DNA of 64,000 nt from NCBI RefSeq assembly GCF_031457455.1, contig NZ_JAVDWU010000004.1:310001-374000 (forward strand), given 5' to 3'. The stretch comes from Hydrogenophaga palleronii_A (lineage in GTDB: Bacteria; Pseudomonadota; Gammaproteobacteria; Burkholderiales; Burkholderiaceae_C). Of the stretch, positions 1 through 7,611 are shown one piece after another. Positions within the stretch are counted from its first letter, which is position 1, and every line of letters starts with the position of its first letter. The notes under the pieces were generated by a model, which searched no databases, had not been told where the DNA came from, and saw nothing but the letters and a program-made list of their open reading frames with translations. The position numbers and the translations under genes are program-made.

Positions 1-369
1 GGCATCAAGCGCGTGCGCGGCGACACCTTTGGCTACCTGCAGCGCAGCTTCATTGGCTGCGTGTCAGACGTGGACCAGCGCGAGGCGCGAGAAGTGGGCG
101 AGAAGGCGGTGCAGTTTTCCATGTGGGGCGATGTCGATGGCTCGGTGGCCATCAAGCGCACGGGTTTTTATTCGGCCGACTACGAGCTGTTGCCGCTGGA
201 GGCGGTGGCGGGCAAGACGCGGGTGATGGAAGACGAATTCATCGCCGCCAGCGGCACCGATGTGACCGATGCCTTTCGCCTGTACCTGCGGCCCCTGCTG
301 GGCTCCGGCATGCCGGACGCCTTCCGGCTGCGCCCCAACGGCGTGGCCAAGGTGTTGAACACACGGTAA
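1..369 (+). CDS. 6-phosphofructokinase, PPi-type, C-terminal part (5' end outside window)
   Basis: This is the last 122 codons of a protein that is open from the first base, so the true start lies upstream of the window. The stretch GDTFGYLQRSF followed by EAREVGEKAV, DGSVAIKR and a closing LRPLLG block matches my memory of the C-terminal domain of pyrophosphate-dependent phosphofructokinases, which interconvert fructose 6-phosphate and fructose 1,6-bisphosphate in the cytoplasm. The nucleotide or PPi-binding motifs that separate ATP- from PPi-dependent enzymes are not in view, so the phosphate donor is inferred only from the style of the C-terminus. The next gene follows on the same strand after about 120 bases. 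Confidence 0.7.
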   Translation, partial: GIKRVRGDTFGYLQRSFIGCVSDVDQREAREVGEKAVQFSMWGDVDGSVAIKRTGFYSADYELLPLEAVAGKTRVMEDEFIAASGTDVTDAFRLYLRPLLGSGMPDAFRLRPNGVAKVLNTR

Positions 370-491
370 CCGGACCCCAGGAAAAGTTCGCCTTTGCCGG
401 GAACCTGTTCACCTCATGAGGCTTCCCATGAACAGGCTGCGTTCGGGCGCACCCCCTTTGCGAAACCCCCTCTTAAACGTTGTTGACCGCC

Positions 492-824
492 ATGTTGAAG
501 TTCTTTTCCCTCCTGTGCACCTGCGTGCTGTTGAGCACAGCAGCCCATGCCGACAACTGCGATCCTCTCAAGGCGCAGATCGAGGCCAACATCGCAGCCA
601 AAGGCGTGACGGGTTTTACCGTCACCGTGGTGGATGCTGAGGCCGCAGTGGTGGGCGACACCGTGGGCGCCTGTGGTCAAGGCACCAAGAAGATCGTCTA
701 TGCGCGGGGCGCGGAGTCAGCCGGTGCTGCATCACCTCGTCCCAGGCAGCCAACCCCCGACGAGGAAATCTGGGTCGAGTGCAAGGACGGTTCGATGGTC
801 AAGGGCGGTGGCTGCAAGCCCTGA
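492..824 (+). CDS. Small secreted DUF1161-family protein
   Basis: The protein has 110 residues. Residues 1-20 form a clear signal peptide (MLKFFSLLCTCVLLSTAAHA), so it is probably periplasmic. The mature part begins with DNCDPLKAQIEANIAAKGV and carries VVGDTVGACGQGTKKIVY, the pattern of the DUF1161 family of small exported proteins with paired cysteines; its biochemical role is unknown. The ATG at 492 was chosen because it opens the signal peptide directly; a TTG in frame at 480 is less likely. The C-terminal 40 residues (proline-rich, then WVECKDGSMVKGGGCKP) add a second cysteine pair that could form a small disulfide loop. Confidence 0.7.
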   Translation: MLKFFSLLCTCVLLSTAAHADNCDPLKAQIEANIAAKGVTGFTVTVVDAEAAVVGDTVGACGQGTKKIVYARGAESAGAASPRPRQPTPDEEIWVECKDGSMVKGGGCKP

Positions 825-1006
825 GTGCCATCGGGTGTGTTGAATGGCGCCCCGCTTCGGCGTGGGCTGTCGCCTTGCAGGTGCCGGGCGACGCACTGCA
901 CATCATCAATATCATCTCCTAGGGTTTTTCCGTAGCGTGTGGACAGCGAAGTGACAGGTGGTGACAGGAAGATGCCTGCCACCACAAGACACACGAGGAG
1001 ATCGTC

Positions 1007-1030
1007 ATGACGCCCCAATACGCTCACTAG
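1007..1030 (+). CDS. Possible seven-residue leader peptide (MTPQYAH)
   Basis: An ATG at 1007 is preceded by GAGGAG at 995-1000 with a six-base spacer, as good a ribosome binding site as any in the window, but the frame ends with TAG after seven codons. It sits between the imperfect hairpin at 958-985 and the run of perfect hairpins at 1088-1264. That layout resembles a translated leader that senses ribosome progress, or the surviving start of a gene removed by deletion. The peptide shows no run of one amino acid of the kind seen in biosynthetic attenuators. Confidence 0.3.
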   Translation: MTPQYAH

Positions 1031-1087
1031 CGCGCCTGCGCCGGGTGGATGGATCGATTGCCGTGGTGATCGGAACGCCATCTCTCC

Positions 1088-1264
1088 AACTCACCGAGCA
1101 GGTGAGTTGACTCACTCCAACATCCCCGCCATGACGGTGCCCCCCGTCAGGGTGGCGGCCGTCTGCCGTCCGACAAGGGCTGGGTGCGCGCCCTTGTCGA
1201 ACGGTGGCCGTTGACGGGGCGGAACGCGACCGCCCTGCGTCCTACCGCGCCCGCACAGGCGCGG
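1088..1264 (+). repeat. Run of six perfect stem-loops
   Basis: Within 177 bases, six inverted repeats pair without mismatch: AACTCACC/GGTGAGTT (1088-1108, 5-base loop), TGACGG/CCGTCA (1132-1149, 6-base loop), GACAAGGGC/GCCCTTGTC (1172-1198, 9-base loop), AACGG/CCGTT (1200-1212, 3-base loop), GGGCGG/CCGCCC (1217-1235, 7-base loop) and CCGCGCC/GGCGCGG (1245-1264, 6-base loop). None is followed by a T-run, so they are not ordinary Rho-independent terminators. GC-rich DNA makes short hairpins by chance, but 8- and 9-pair perfect stems this close together are notable. Confidence 0.55.
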
Positions 1265-1374
1265 GTGTGGCATGCGTTGCGGCTGTTTCGTTCACCGCTG
1301 GCCAGGCGTTGCGTGGATCACTTCAGTGGATCGCGCCGTCTTGCTTCTCCCACTATTGAAATGAGAAAGTCACC

Positions 1375-2394
1375 ATGAAAAAACATCTGATCGCCCTGGC
1401 CGTGCTGGGTCTGAGCGGAGGCTTGGCGCAAGCCCAGTCTTCCGTGACCCTGTTCGGCGTGGCCGACATGGCCATTGAACGCATCAAGGGCTCCACCTCG
1501 CTGGTGCGCCTGAGCTCGGGCCAGCAACAGGGTTCGCGCTGGGGCGTGCGCGGCGCAGAAGACCTCGGTGGCGGCATGAAGGCTGTGTTCCAGCTGGAAG
1601 CCGGCGTGAACCTCGATACCGGCACCAGTGGCCAGGGTGGCCGTGCCTTTGGTCGTCAGTCGTTCGTTGGCCTGACCGGTGGTTTTGGTGGCGTGCGCCT
1701 GGGGCGCCAGTACTCGCCCATGGACGACATCGCCGCCGTGGTCGGCACCAAGTCCTACGACGTGCTCAGCGTGGTGCCCATCATCGGCAACGGTGACTAC
1801 AACCGTGTCGACAACGCCATCACCTACCTGTCGCCAACGGTCGGCAACACCAGCTTCCAGGTGCAGTACAGCCTGGGTGAAGAGCGCTCCAGCGCCGACG
1901 CCAGCCCCGACTTCGGCAAGCAGTTCAGCCTGCACGCGCTGCACGCCAGCGGTCCGCTCACGGCCGGCATCGGCCTGATGCGCGTGTCCGACGCCGACGG
2001 CACCGCGCCTGGCAAGCAGGGCAAGGACGCCGTGTTGCTGGTGGGCGCCTACGACTTCGGCATGATGAAACTCTCTGCCTACTACGACCAGGAAGACAAG
2101 GGCGACGAAAAGCTCAAGGTCATGGGACTGGCCGCCGCGTTCAAGGTGGGCGATCAGACCACGGTCTCCGTGGGTGTGGCCCAGGCCAAGGACGTCACCG
2201 GCGCAGCCGCTGCGCTGAACGACGATGCGCGCATCTTCACGCTCCAGGCCAGCCACAACCTGTCCAAGCGCACCGCACTGTATGCCCACCTCACGGCGGT
2301 GTCCAACGACGACGACGCCGCCCTGGGCTTCAACAGCCCCACCGCAGGCAGCAGCTCCAACGGCATCCAGTTCGGCATTCGTCACCGCTTCTGA
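1375..2394 (+). CDS. Gram-negative porin (Burkholderiales general porin)
   Basis: The product has 339 residues and begins with a standard signal peptide, MKKHLIALAVLGLSGGLAQA, followed by QSSVTLFGVADMAIE, the opening strand of the OmpC-like porins of Burkholderiales. GSRWGVRGAEDLGGGMKAVFQLE (about residues 58-80) and the FGRQSFVGLTGGFGGVRLGRQ loop are family signatures, and the chain ends in a C-terminal aromatic (HRF), needed for assembly into the outer membrane. It should form a trimeric 16-strand channel for small hydrophilic solutes. It is preceded by a long structured leader and followed at once by a strong terminator, so it is a single-gene unit. The Shine-Dalgarno is weak (GAGAAAG). 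Confidence 0.93.
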   Translation: MKKHLIALAVLGLSGGLAQAQSSVTLFGVADMAIERIKGSTSLVRLSSGQQQGSRWGVRGAEDLGGGMKAVFQLEAGVNLDTGTSGQGGRAFGRQSFVGLTGGFGGVRLGRQYSPMDDIAAVVGTKSYDVLSVVPIIGNGDYNRVDNAITYLSPTVGNTSFQVQYSLGEERSSADASPDFGKQFSLHALHASGPLTAGIGLMRVSDADGTAPGKQGKDAVLLVGAYDFGMMKLSAYYDQEDKGDEKLKVMGLAAAFKVGDQTTVSVGVAQAKDVTGAAAALNDDARIFTLQASHNLSKRTALYAHLTAVSNDDDAALGFNSPTAGSSSNGIQFGIRHRF

Positions 2395-2416
2395 CCCACC
2401 ACTCCAAGGTCAGTTT

Positions 2417-2449
2417 GGCCGGCACCTCACGGGGTGCCGGCCTTTTTTT
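2417..2449 (+). terminator. Rho-independent terminator of the porin gene
   Basis: A perfect 10-pair stem, GGCCGGCACC with GGTGCCGGCC around a six-base loop, is followed directly by seven T residues. It lies 22 bases after the porin stop codon and just before the convergent stop of the crotonase gene. Confidence 0.92.
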
Positions 2450-2457
2450 GAGTTCGC

Positions 2458-3318
2458 TCAGGCGATGGGGCGGTCTTCTGCACCGATGAAAGTCACCAGT
2501 GGCGACAGCGGCGCAAAATTGCCCGCGCGCTTCTCCTTCATGGCGGCGATGGATTCGCGCACGTGCGCGTTACTCCAGATCGCACCCTGCAGCCAGCCCA
2601 TCTGCCTCAGGCTGTCTTCCACCGAGTGGTCGCGCGCGTAGGTCACGGCCTGCTTGGTGCCCCAGATCGCCACCGGCGGTTTGCTTGCGATGTCCTTGGC
2701 GCACTGCAGCGCAGCGGCCACCGTGGCCTCGTATGTGTCAAACACCTCGTTCACCAGACCATAGGCCAGTGCCTTGGTGGCGGGCAGGCGGCGACCGGTG
2801 TAGGCCATTTCCTTGACCACCGCGAACGGGATGAGTTTGGGCAGTCGCTGCAGGGTGCCCACGTCGGCCACCATGCCGATGTTGATTTCCTGGATGCAGA
2901 AGAAGGCGTCGGCACTCGCGTAGCGTATGCAGGCGGTGGTGACCATGTCCACCGCGCCACCGATGCAACCGCCCTGGATGGCGCATATCACCGGGATGCG
3001 CAGGTTCTCGATCTTGGTGAAGGTGGTCTGCATGTCGGTGAGCAGGTCGAAGATGGCGGCACGGCCTTCGGGGCTCTGGTCGTCCATCTGGATGGCGCCG
3101 GCGAAGGTCTCCAGCGCCATGCCGGCGCTGAAGTGTTTGCCGGTGCTGCTGATGACGAGCGCCCGAGCCTTGCCTTCGTTGTGGATCTGCGTGAGCACTT
3201 CGTCCAGCTCACGCCAGAAGGTGGGGTGCATGGTGTTCATGGCCTCCGGGCGGTTGAGCACCAGGTGGGCGACATGGTCAGCTGTCGAGCTCAGGGAAAA
3301 GCAGGTCGGTGTGTTCAT
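2458..3318 (-). CDS. Crotonase-family protein, dienoyl-CoA isomerase-like
   Basis: The protein has 286 residues. HFSAGMALETFAGA (oxyanion-hole region) and GGCIGGAVDMVTTACIRYASAD place it in the enoyl-CoA hydratase/isomerase superfamily. The following QEINIGMVADVGTLQRLPK keeps a Glu and an Asp that align with the two catalytic acids of delta3,5-delta2,4-dienoyl-CoA isomerase (the mammalian motif KEVDVGLAADVGTLQRLPK). It would shift double bonds during beta-oxidation of odd-numbered unsaturated acyl chains. The ATG at 3318 was chosen because MNTPTCFSL leads into the domain; this puts the start inside the last 41 bases of dinB on the same strand, so the two genes are probably cotranscribed. Confidence 0.8.
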   Translation of the reverse strand: MNTPTCFSLSSTADHVAHLVLNRPEAMNTMHPTFWRELDEVLTQIHNEGKARALVISSTGKHFSAGMALETFAGAIQMDDQSPEGRAAIFDLLTDMQTTFTKIENLRIPVICAIQGGCIGGAVDMVTTACIRYASADAFFCIQEINIGMVADVGTLQRLPKLIPFAVVKEMAYTGRRLPATKALAYGLVNEVFDTYEATVAAALQCAKDIASKPPVAIWGTKQAVTYARDHSVEDSLRQMGWLQGAIWSNAHVRESIAAMKEKRAGNFAPLSPLVTFIGAEDRPIA

Positions 3319-4591
3319 CGGTGGCCTTGTCTCGGGGCGTTTTGGGAGGGGTGGATTCACTGTAGCCGGGCGCTGCGGCATCTTCTGTCCCGGGCTTGAC
3401 GAGCTTGCCCACCCGCACGCCCAGCAGGCGGATGCGCCGGCTCAGATCCACGCGCTTGAGGCACAGACCGGCCTGGCGGCGGATGGTGGTGGCGTCGTCG
3501 GTGAAGTGCTCGATGGTCACGTCGCGCGTGACGATCTGGAAGTTGTCGTAGCGCAGCTTCACGCCAATGGTCTTGCCCCGGTAGCCCTTGCGCTGCAGGT
3601 CGGCCGCCACCTGTTCGCACAGGCGGGTGAAGATGGCACCCAGTTCCCCGCGATCGCGCACCGCGTGCAGGTCGCGCTCGAAGGTGGTCTCGCGGCTCAT
3701 GCTCACCGGCTCGCTCTCGGTCACCACCGGGCGCTCATCGCGGCCCCAGCTCACCTCATGCAGCCAGGCGCCATAGCTCTTGCCAAAGTGTTCGATCAGC
3801 CACGCGCGCTCGCGTGCGGCCAGTTCGCCAATGGTGTGGATGCCGTGGCTCTGCAGTTTGGCATCCGCCTTGGGGCCCACGCCGTTGATCTTTCGGCAGG
3901 GCAGGGGCCAGATCAGGCTTTGCACGTCTTCAGGTTGAACGATGCTGATGCCATTGGGTTTCTTGAATTCGCTCGCCATCTTGGCGATCAGTTTGTTGGG
4001 TGCCACGCCGATGGAGCAGGTCAGGCCGGTGGCCTGGAAGATGCTTTTCTGGATCAGCCGCGCCAGCACGCGCCCGTTTTCGCGCTGGCCGCCAGGCACA
4101 TCGGTGAAGTCGATGTACACCTCGTCCACGCCTCGGTCTTCCACCACCGGCGCGATCTCGGCGATGGTGCTTTTGAACAGGCGCGAGATGCGCCTGACCT
4201 CGTCAAAATCCACCGGCAGCAGGATGGCCTGCGGGCAGAGCTTGGCGGCTTTCATCAGCCCCATGGCGGAGCCCACGCCGAACTGGCGCGCGGCGTAGGT
4301 GGCGGTGGTGGCCACGCCGCGCCCGGTGTAGTTGGCCAGGCGCGGGAAAAATTCGACCGGGATGCGGTCGAGCGTGTCCGGTCCCCATTCGCGTTCCGGG
4401 AATGCAGCGCGCAGGCGCTCGAACATGTCGTCGTCACGCCGCCGCCCGCCACCAATCACCACCGGCAGACCCTTGAGCTGCGGGTAGCGCAGCAGCTCCA
4501 CCGAGGCAAAAAAGGCGTCCATGTCCAGATGGGCGATCCGCCTTTGAACAGGGCGATGTAAAGGGGTGGGCGGGGTCACGCGGGCAAGCAT
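3278..4591 (-). CDS. dinB: DNA polymerase IV (Y-family translesion polymerase)
   Basis: The protein has 437 residues. RIAHLDMDAFFASVELLRYPQLKGLPVVIGG is the N-terminal catalytic block with the first metal-binding Asp, and DRGVDEVYIDFTD holds the second acidic pair. CSIGVAPNKLIAKMASEFKKPNG and KINGVGPKADAKL follow, then the little-finger domain. It copies past DNA lesions without proofreading. The ATG at 4591 gives a normal length; upstream in-frame starts would run into the promoter of the divergent SIMPL gene. I saw no CTGT-N8-ACAG SOS box immediately upstream. The family's usual C-terminal beta-clamp-binding peptide was not identified with certainty. The gene overlaps the downstream crotonase gene. 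Confidence 0.92.
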   Translation of the reverse strand: MLARVTPPTPLHRPVQRRIAHLDMDAFFASVELLRYPQLKGLPVVIGGGRRRDDDMFERLRAAFPEREWGPDTLDRIPVEFFPRLANYTGRGVATTATYAARQFGVGSAMGLMKAAKLCPQAILLPVDFDEVRRISRLFKSTIAEIAPVVEDRGVDEVYIDFTDVPGGQRENGRVLARLIQKSIFQATGLTCSIGVAPNKLIAKMASEFKKPNGISIVQPEDVQSLIWPLPCRKINGVGPKADAKLQSHGIHTIGELAARERAWLIEHFGKSYGAWLHEVSWGRDERPVVTESEPVSMSRETTFERDLHAVRDRGELGAIFTRLCEQVAADLQRKGYRGKTIGVKLRYDNFQIVTRDVTIEHFTDDATTIRRQAGLCLKRVDLSRRIRLLGVRVGKLVKPGTEDAAAPGYSESTPPKTPRDKATDEHTDLLFPELDS

Positions 4592-4661
4592 AGCGGGATT
4601 ACCATGGCAACGCTGGGCGTCTGTCGCGCCCATGCTTGCAATCAAGAAGGAACCCCTATCC

Positions 4662-5387
4662 ATGAACACCTTGTCGCGCCTGCTGACCGCTCTGCTGGTG
4701 GGAGCAGGCATTGCCCTGGCCGGCTTCGCCGTGGGTCAGGGGCTGGAACGCTTTCGCATGTCCGACCGCTCGGTCACGGTCAAGGGCCTGGCCGAACAGG
4801 CGGTGGAAAGCGACTTCGCCATCTGGACACTGGGCTTTCGCCGTGCCGGCGCCGAGTTTGGCGCGGTGCAGCAGGCGCTTTCAGGTGACCGCGACCAGGT
4901 GGTGGCGTTCCTGAAGGCACGCGGTTTCACCGACGAAGAGATCGAAGCCCGGCCCCTGCAGGTGCAAGACCTCTACGCCCGCGAATACGCGCAGGCCAAC
5001 CAGCCTTTTCGCTTCAACGGCACCGGTCAGGTGCTGGTGAAATCGGCCCGAGTGGCAGACGTGGAAAAGGCCGCGTTGGCGATCGACCCGCTGATTCAGG
5101 CGGGCGTGCAACTGGGCGGCGAAAACGAAGGCGGCCGCAGCGGCCCGCGCTACCAGCTGCGCGGCTTCAACGACATCAAAGCGCCGCTGCTGGCCGAAGC
5201 CACCCGCAACGCCCGCGAACAGGCCGACAAATTCGCCGCCGAAGCCGGCGCCAGCCTGGGGCCGCTGAAGAACGCCAACCAGGGGGTGATCCGCATCACC
5301 GGGGACGATGGCAACGACTACGACGATGGGGGTTCACGCACCAAGCGGCTGCGGGTGGTGAGTACGTTTGAGTACGAACTGAGATAG
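4662..5387 (+). CDS. SIMPL-domain (DUF541) periplasmic protein
   Basis: The 241-residue product starts with a hydrophobic N-terminal segment (residues 5-26, LSRLLTALLVGAGIALAGFAVG) that acts as a signal peptide or a membrane anchor. SVTVKGLAEQAVESDFAIWTLGF is the typical entry to the SIMPL fold, and QADKFAAEAGASLGPLKNANQG near residue 200 is the conserved C-terminal helix-strand. Members form oligomeric periplasmic rings of unclear role; some affect oxidative stress tolerance. The ATG at 4662 has an AAGAAGGAA ribosome binding site. It is divergent from dinB across about 70 bases and is followed by a long intergenic repeat. Confidence 0.85.
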   Translation: MNTLSRLLTALLVGAGIALAGFAVGQGLERFRMSDRSVTVKGLAEQAVESDFAIWTLGFRRAGAEFGAVQQALSGDRDQVVAFLKARGFTDEEIEARPLQVQDLYAREYAQANQPFRFNGTGQVLVKSARVADVEKAALAIDPLIQAGVQLGGENEGGRSGPRYQLRGFNDIKAPLLAEATRNAREQADKFAAEAGASLGPLKNANQGVIRITGDDGNDYDDGGSRTKRLRVVSTFEYELR

Positions 5388-5414
5388 CTCATTCGCGATT
5401 GGGCTGCGGTTTTG

Positions 5415-5725
5415 CTCCCTCGCCCCTCTGGGGAGAGGGTTGGGGTGAGGGGCCTCGCGCGCCAATCACCTTTCTTCCTGAAGCTTGGTTTGGCCGGGTC
5501 TCGGCCCGGCGGCCGACTTACTTTCTTTTGCTTCGCCAAAAGAAGAGTAAGCAAAGAAAAGGCGAGCCGAAGTCCGGGGCCCTTCAGGCTTCCTTGCGCT
5601 GCTCGCGTCGTGGGGGAAATTCGCAAACTTGTCCGCTTCGCGGCCTTCGGACATGCGAATTTCTGATCCCCACGCCGCTGCGCTGCTCAGCCCGGCCACA
5701 CGGCAAAGGCGGGATCGGACTCCCC
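5415..5725 (+). repeat. Long intergenic hairpin repeat, family 1, copy 1
   Basis: About 310 bases match, with scattered changes, the segment at 10109-10426 in the same orientation. It opens with CTCCCTCGCCCCT and GGGGAGAGGG, a motif widespread in proteobacterial intergenic DNA. It contains a stem-loop at 5517-5551 (CTTAC...GTAAG with an upper TTCTTTTG/CAAAAGAA helix), then a second one around 5612-5666 whose arms are GAAATTCGCA and TGCGAATTTC with an inner GTCCG/CGGAC. It fills the 355-base gap between the convergent SIMPL and RskA-like genes. No coding capacity was recognised. Confidence 0.85.
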
Positions 5726-5742
5726 TGCAGGCGAGCGTACCT

Positions 5743-6249
5743 TCACACTGATTTCTTGATCCACCAGCCCTTGAACAACCACGGCAGGCTCGGACCGGTG
5801 CTTGCCGATACGCCGCCCTTGTTCTCGGCGCTCACGCCGATCTCGGTTGCACCTTCGAGTGCGTCCGCAGCCACCGGCATCTGAAACGTCTGGTACTTGC
5901 TCTCCACCACGCCCAGCGAACGCGGCGCGGCGTCGTCGGCCATGGCCCAGATCTGCATCGAATCCTCACGGCCTTCGCGCACGTCATTCAGGCGCTGCAC
6001 CAGCAACGTGCCCTGCTGCGGGTCATAAGTGATCAGCATGGCAGGCTGGCCCTGGCTGTCTTGCAACACGGATACGAACCGCACCTGAGCCGTCTGGTCC
6101 AGCCGGCCCTGCAGGTGGCTGATCTGCGACTTCAGTTGTTCGAACATGCTCGCACTGGTCGCCCAGGCCAGCAACAGTGCGATCATCAGCACCACGGAAG
6201 CAATGCGCCACCAGGGGCTGACGCCGGTGCGGGGAGAGGGTGGGTTCAT
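5743..6249 (-). CDS. Orphan RskA-like (anti-sigma-K C-terminal) membrane protein
   Basis: The 168-residue protein has about 17 residues before a single membrane helix (WWRIASVVLMIALLLAWATS) and then a periplasmic domain. LITYDPQQGTLLVQRLNDV, SMQIWAMADDAAPRSLGV and a C-terminal ALEGATEIGVSAENKGGVSASTGP are the pattern of the anti-sigma-K factor RskA C-terminal domain. The usual N-terminal cytoplasmic zinc-finger that binds a sigma factor is absent, and no ECF sigma gene is nearby. It may be a derived envelope protein rather than an anti-sigma factor. The ATG at 6249 was preferred because the longer frame upstream adds only unstructured residues. Confidence 0.65.
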   Translation of the reverse strand: MNPPSPRTGVSPWWRIASVVLMIALLLAWATSASMFEQLKSQISHLQGRLDQTAQVRFVSVLQDSQGQPAMLITYDPQQGTLLVQRLNDVREGREDSMQIWAMADDAAPRSLGVVESKYQTFQMPVAADALEGATEIGVSAENKGGVSASTGPSLPWLFKGWWIKKSV

Positions 6250-6324
6250 GGAGCGTGGAGGACGGAGTGGAAAAGGGCAGCGCACATTGTCCGACAACCT
6301 CAGCGACGCACATTGCGACAAGTC

Positions 6325-6445
6325 AATCCCAAACCAACTTTCCGGAGCGAAGTGCCTCGGTCCAGGGACACCGAGGAACCGGCTTTGCCGGGCCTCTGGT
6401 GTCGCCCCCTTTCAGGGGGTGACGGGCGAAGCCCGGCGCGGGGGT
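6325..6445 (+). repeat. Intergenic hairpin repeat, family 2, copy A
   Basis: This 120-base element reappears in inverted orientation at 45086-45200. Shared blocks include the ccggctNTGCCGG hairpin, a CCCCCTTTCAGGGGG hairpin and a GGGCGAAGCCC hairpin, plus an AATCCCAAACC-like end. It lies directly downstream of the lldD stop codon, where its stems could end or protect the transcript. Confidence 0.8.
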
Positions 6446-6453
6446 GGGCCTGT

Positions 6454-7611
6454 TCACAGGCCCTTCGGAAACGTGCCGGGCAACAAAATGGACTTGTCCA
6501 CCGTGTCCACCTGCGTGTGCCCGCAGAAAGCCATGGTCAGGTCCAGCTCCTTGTGCAGGATCTGCAGGCATTTGGTCACGCCGGCTTCACCCATGGCGCC
6601 CAGACCGTACAGGAACGGGCGGCCGATGTAGACGCCCTGTGCACCCAGGGCGCGGGCCTTGAGCACGTCTTGCCCGCTGCGGATGCCGCCGTCCATGTGC
6701 ACCTCGATCTGCCCGCCCACGGCATCCACAATGGCTGGCAGCGCTTCGATGCTGCTTTGTGCGCCGTCCAGTTGGCGGCCGCCGTGGTTGCTCACGATCA
6801 GCGCATCGGCACCGGACTGCACCGACAGTTTCGCGTCTTCCACGTCCTGAATGCCTTTGAGGATGAGCTTGCCGCCCCAGCGCTTCTTGATCCATTCCAC
6901 ATCGCCCCAGTTGAGTCCCGGATCGAACTGCTTGGCGGTCCATTCGCTCAGGCTGCCCATGTTGTCCACGCCGCTCACATGGCCCACGATGTTGCCGAAC
7001 TGGCGGCGCTTGGTGGCCAGCATGCCCAGCGCCCAGCGCGGCTTGGTGGCGATGTTGATGATGTTGGGCAGTGTGAGCTTGGGGGGGGCCGACAGGCCGT
7101 TTTTGAGATCCTTGTGGCGCTGGCCCAGAATCTGCAGGTCCAGGGTGAGCACCAGCGCACCGCAGCCGGCGGCCTTGGCGCGGTCGATCAGGCGTTCAAT
7201 GAAGGCGCGGTCTTTCATCACATAGAGCTGAAACCAGAAGCCGGGCCCTGCGTGTTCTGCTACTTCCTCGATGGAGCAGATGCTCATGGTGGATAGCGTG
7301 AACGGCACACCAAACGCACGCGCGGCCCGCGCGGCCAGGATTTCACCGTCGGCATGCTGCATGCCGGTCAGGCCGGTGGGCGCAATCGCCACCGGCATGG
7401 CTACCTTCTCGCCGACCATGGTGGTGGCGGTGCTGCGGTTCTCCATGTTCACTGCCACGCGCTGGCGCAACTTGATCTTCTGGAAGTCGTCGTTGTTGGC
7501 TCGGTAGGTGCTTTCGGTCCATGACCCGGAATCGGCGTAGTCGTAGAACATGCGCGGCACGCGCTTCTGTGCCAGCACGCGCAGGTCTTCGATGTTGGTG
7601 ATCACGGTCAT
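6454..7611 (-). CDS. lldD: FMN-dependent L-lactate dehydrogenase / alpha-hydroxy-acid oxidase
   Basis: The protein has 385 residues. RVPRMFYDYADSGSWTESTY at the N-terminus, PVAIAPTGLTGMQHADGE, FQLYVMKDR, VLTLDLQILGQRHKD and the active-site loop SNHGGRQLDG, with its catalytic His followed by the Arg that anchors the substrate carboxylate, are all present. GIRSGQDVLKARALGAQGVYIGRPF closes the FMN phosphate site. Members oxidise L-lactate or related 2-hydroxy acids to 2-oxo acids and feed electrons to the respiratory chain. The lactate preference is inferred from overall similarity only. It is the last gene before repeat family 2 and follows the LysR gene on the same strand after 109 bases. Confidence 0.88.
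   Translation of the reverse strand: MTVITNIEDLRVLAQKRVPRMFYDYADSGSWTESTYRANNDDFQKIKLRQRVAVNMENRSTATTMVGEKVAMPVAIAPTGLTGMQHADGEILAARAARAFGVPFTLSTMSICSIEEVAEHAGPGFWFQLYVMKDRAFIERLIDRAKAAGCGALVLTLDLQILGQRHKDLKNGLSAPPKLTLPNIINIATKPRWALGMLATKRRQFGNIVGHVSGVDNMGSLSEWTAKQFDPGLNWGDVEWIKKRWGGKLILKGIQDVEDAKLSVQSGADALIVSNHGGRQLDGAQSSIEALPAIVDAVGGQIEVHMDGGIRSGQDVLKARALGAQGVYIGRPFLYGLGAMGEAGVTKCLQILHKELDLTMAFCGHTQVDTVDKSILLPGTFPKGL

Larger units (their letters stand above)
825..1374 (+). other. 550-base gene-free leader upstream of the porin, rich in perfect stem-loops
   Basis: No convincing protein gene lies here. The stretch holds a stem-loop at 958-985 (11 pairs with one mismatch), a seven-codon ORF at 1007-1030 behind a GAGGAG Shine-Dalgarno, and then six perfect stem-loops at 1088-1108, 1132-1149, 1172-1198, 1200-1212, 1217-1235 and 1245-1264. 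The longest stem is GACAAGGGC pairing with GCCCTTGTC. The porin ATG is 110 bases after the last hairpin. It could be a long regulatory 5' leader, a small RNA gene, or the debris of a deleted gene; the sequence alone does not decide. Confidence 0.5.

Noticed and set aside
1318..2385. Minus-strand frame opposite the porin
   Set aside because: Antisense shadow; the plus strand has a full porin with signal peptide and terminal Phe.
4570..4670. SOS (LexA) box upstream of dinB
   Set aside because: No CTGT-N8-ACAG-like sequence was found in the short dinB-SIMPL intergenic region.
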